Source: Mucilaginibacter inviolabilis
GTDB taxonomy: Bacteria > Bacteroidota > Bacteroidia > Sphingobacteriales > Sphingobacteriaceae
NCBI RefSeq assembly: GCF_011089895.1
Contig: NZ_JAANAT010000001.1
Span: forward strand, 1,240,001-1,304,000
Direction of reading: 5' to 3'
DNA length: 64,000 nt
Position 1 is the first letter of the stretch, and every line of letters starts with the position of its first letter. Position numbers and translations under genes: made by a program. The notes below the pieces were generated by a model, which was given only the letters and a program-made list of their open reading frames with translations, was not told the origin of the DNA and searched no databases. Positions 63,169 to 64,000 of the stretch are shown one piece after another.

Positions 63169-64000
63169 ATGGAGTTGAAAAACAGGCATATTATTATATT
63201 TTCGCAAATGCAGTTTGATGGCCGCCTGGAGTCAACTAACTATACTATGGCCAAACATCTGGCTAAAGACAATTATGTATATTATGTAGACCGCCCTTTT
63301 ACCTGGAAGGATTATATCAAGTTTAGAGATTCCAAAGAGTACAAGATACGTAAGCCGCATTTTTTTTCATCGACCAACAGTTATATTCAAACCGATATTC
63401 CGAATCTTAAAATTATCATTTCTCCTCCGGTGCCATCCATTAACATGCTACCCGAAGGTGTATTTTATCGGGCGGCAGTCAAATTCAATGAGGGTATTGT
63501 AGCCAAAAGGCTCAAGAAGGTAATTAAGCATCTGAATATCAAAGATTATATCTACATCAATTCCTATAACTACACCTACCCTACTTTTCATCAACTGATA
63601 AAACCGGTATTAACGGTTTATCATTGCGTTGATCCCTTGGTTGAAGAGTATCAGATCAGGCATGGATTGATATCAGAAGATATTGTTGTAAAAAGTGTCG
63701 ACCTGGTTATCTGTACCAGCAAACAGTTAAGAGACAGCAAGAAAAAGTTAAACAGTAATTCCTTTTTTATTCCAAACGCCGCAAACATCACTCACAGCCA
63801 AAAAGCACTTGATCCGCAATTACCGGTAGCTGCTATTTTAGCAGACATCAAAAAACCGGTAATCGGTTATTTCGGAAATATAGAACGACGTATTGATTAT
63901 GATCTGCTATCTGAATTATTACAACAAAATCAAGATAAGAACTTTGTTTTTGTAGGGCCTATTGACATCGATTATTTAGACCATCCCGTTTTCAAGGCGC
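63169..64000 (+). CDS. Glycosyltransferase (GT-B type), C-terminus cut by the right edge
   Basis: The frame from ATG at 63169 is open for 277 codons to the window end. It starts MELKNRHIIIFSQMQFDGRL, with blocks YVYYVDRPFTWKDYIKF, VYHCVDPLVEEY, VDLVICTSKQLRDSKKK, FFIPNAANITHS, and the start of a donor domain IGYFGNIERRIDYDLLSELL. This layout (acceptor domain, CTSKQL, then PNA and GYFGN) is that of TuaH/GT1-like GT-B transferases. It would add a sugar to the lipid-linked exopolysaccharide unit. Its ATG lies 2 bases after the flippase stop. The remaining donor site is outside the window. Confidence 0.88.
   Translation, partial: MELKNRHIIIFSQMQFDGRLESTNYTMAKHLAKDNYVYYVDRPFTWKDYIKFRDSKEYKIRKPHFFSSTNSYIQTDIPNLKIIISPPVPSINMLPEGVFYRAAVKFNEGIVAKRLKKVIKHLNIKDYIYINSYNYTYPTFHQLIKPVLTVYHCVDPLVEEYQIRHGLISEDIVVKSVDLVICTSKQLRDSKKKLNSNSFFIPNAANITHSQKALDPQLPVAAILADIKKPVIGYFGNIERRIDYDLLSELLQQNQDKNFVFVGPIDIDYLDHPVFKA

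Noticed and set aside
1..64000. CRISPR array, tRNA, rRNA, integrase or transposase
   Set aside because: No regularly spaced direct repeats, cloverleaf sequences, rRNA segments or recombinase motifs were recognised on either strand by reading.

Overview
The window reads as chromosomal DNA of a Bacteroidota member, most likely family Sphingobacteriaceae (Mucilaginibacter/Pedobacter-like). The basis is two SusC-type TonB-linked receptors (one with a SusD), an ECF sigma/FecR pair, many signal-peptide glycoside hydrolases, vanadium-haloperoxidase-like PAP2 proteins, FG-GAP/ASPIC proteins, scarce Shine-Dalgarno sequences and moderate-to-low GC. The genus is an inference. No rRNA, tRNA, CRISPR array, transposase or phage gene was seen.

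Layout. 1-965: 5' end of a GH63-like glucosidase (minus). 1208-3999: amino-acid/dipeptide catabolism operon (minus: RidA, D-threonine-aldolase-like enzyme, M19 dipeptidase). 4099-8718: minus-strand run of two outer-membrane barrels, a PAP2/haloperoxidase-like lipoprotein and a duplicated DoxX-like protein. 9667-11249: plus-strand split YeeE/YedE sulfur transporter plus a TlpA thioredoxin. 11394-12944: GH51 arabinofuranosidase. 13057-14499: FAD oxidoreductase. 14593-16207: minus-strand beta-carbonic anhydrase and a cysteine-free peroxiredoxin-fold protein, preceded by a leader with three small ORFs, one ending in four Cys codons. 16291-17952: L,D-transpeptidase. 18354-29493: SusC/SusD pair, terminator, then a three-gene cassette (FG-GAP/ASPIC protein, PAP2/haloperoxidase, cytochrome-c/FG-GAP protein).

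29609-48270 is a polysaccharide-utilisation locus with divergent arms. The minus arm holds GH29, GH2, GH20, GH29 and GH92; the plus arm holds an ECF sigma factor, FecR, a SusC with STN domain and a GH3. The enzyme set (alpha-fucosidases, beta-hexosaminidase, alpha-mannosidase, beta-mannosidase-like, possible beta-xylosidase) matches the bonds of fucosylated, possibly plant-type, N-glycans. This SusC has no SusD beside it and resembles the other SusC closely.

48334-54688 is a mixed stretch: MgtC-like protein, a small orphan, SMUG2-like DNA glycosylase, carboxylesterase divergent from a Nudix-domain regulator that has lost its catalytic glutamates, a fused double VOC protein, a small acidic protein and a single VOC protein. 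55157-64000 (open at the right edge) is an exopolysaccharide operon: receiver protein, pseudo-receiver/sugar-phosphate transferase fusion, half-length TolC, Wzz/BY-kinase-like protein, a 45-residue membrane protein, Wzy-like polymerase, hexapeptide acetyltransferase, Wzx-like flippase and a glycosyltransferase.

The most unusual items are the poly-cysteine leader ahead of the cysteine-free peroxiredoxin-like gene, the receiver-glycosyltransferase fusion with Glu at the phosphosite, the haloperoxidase/FG-GAP/cytochrome cassette, and intergenic inverted repeats of three families.
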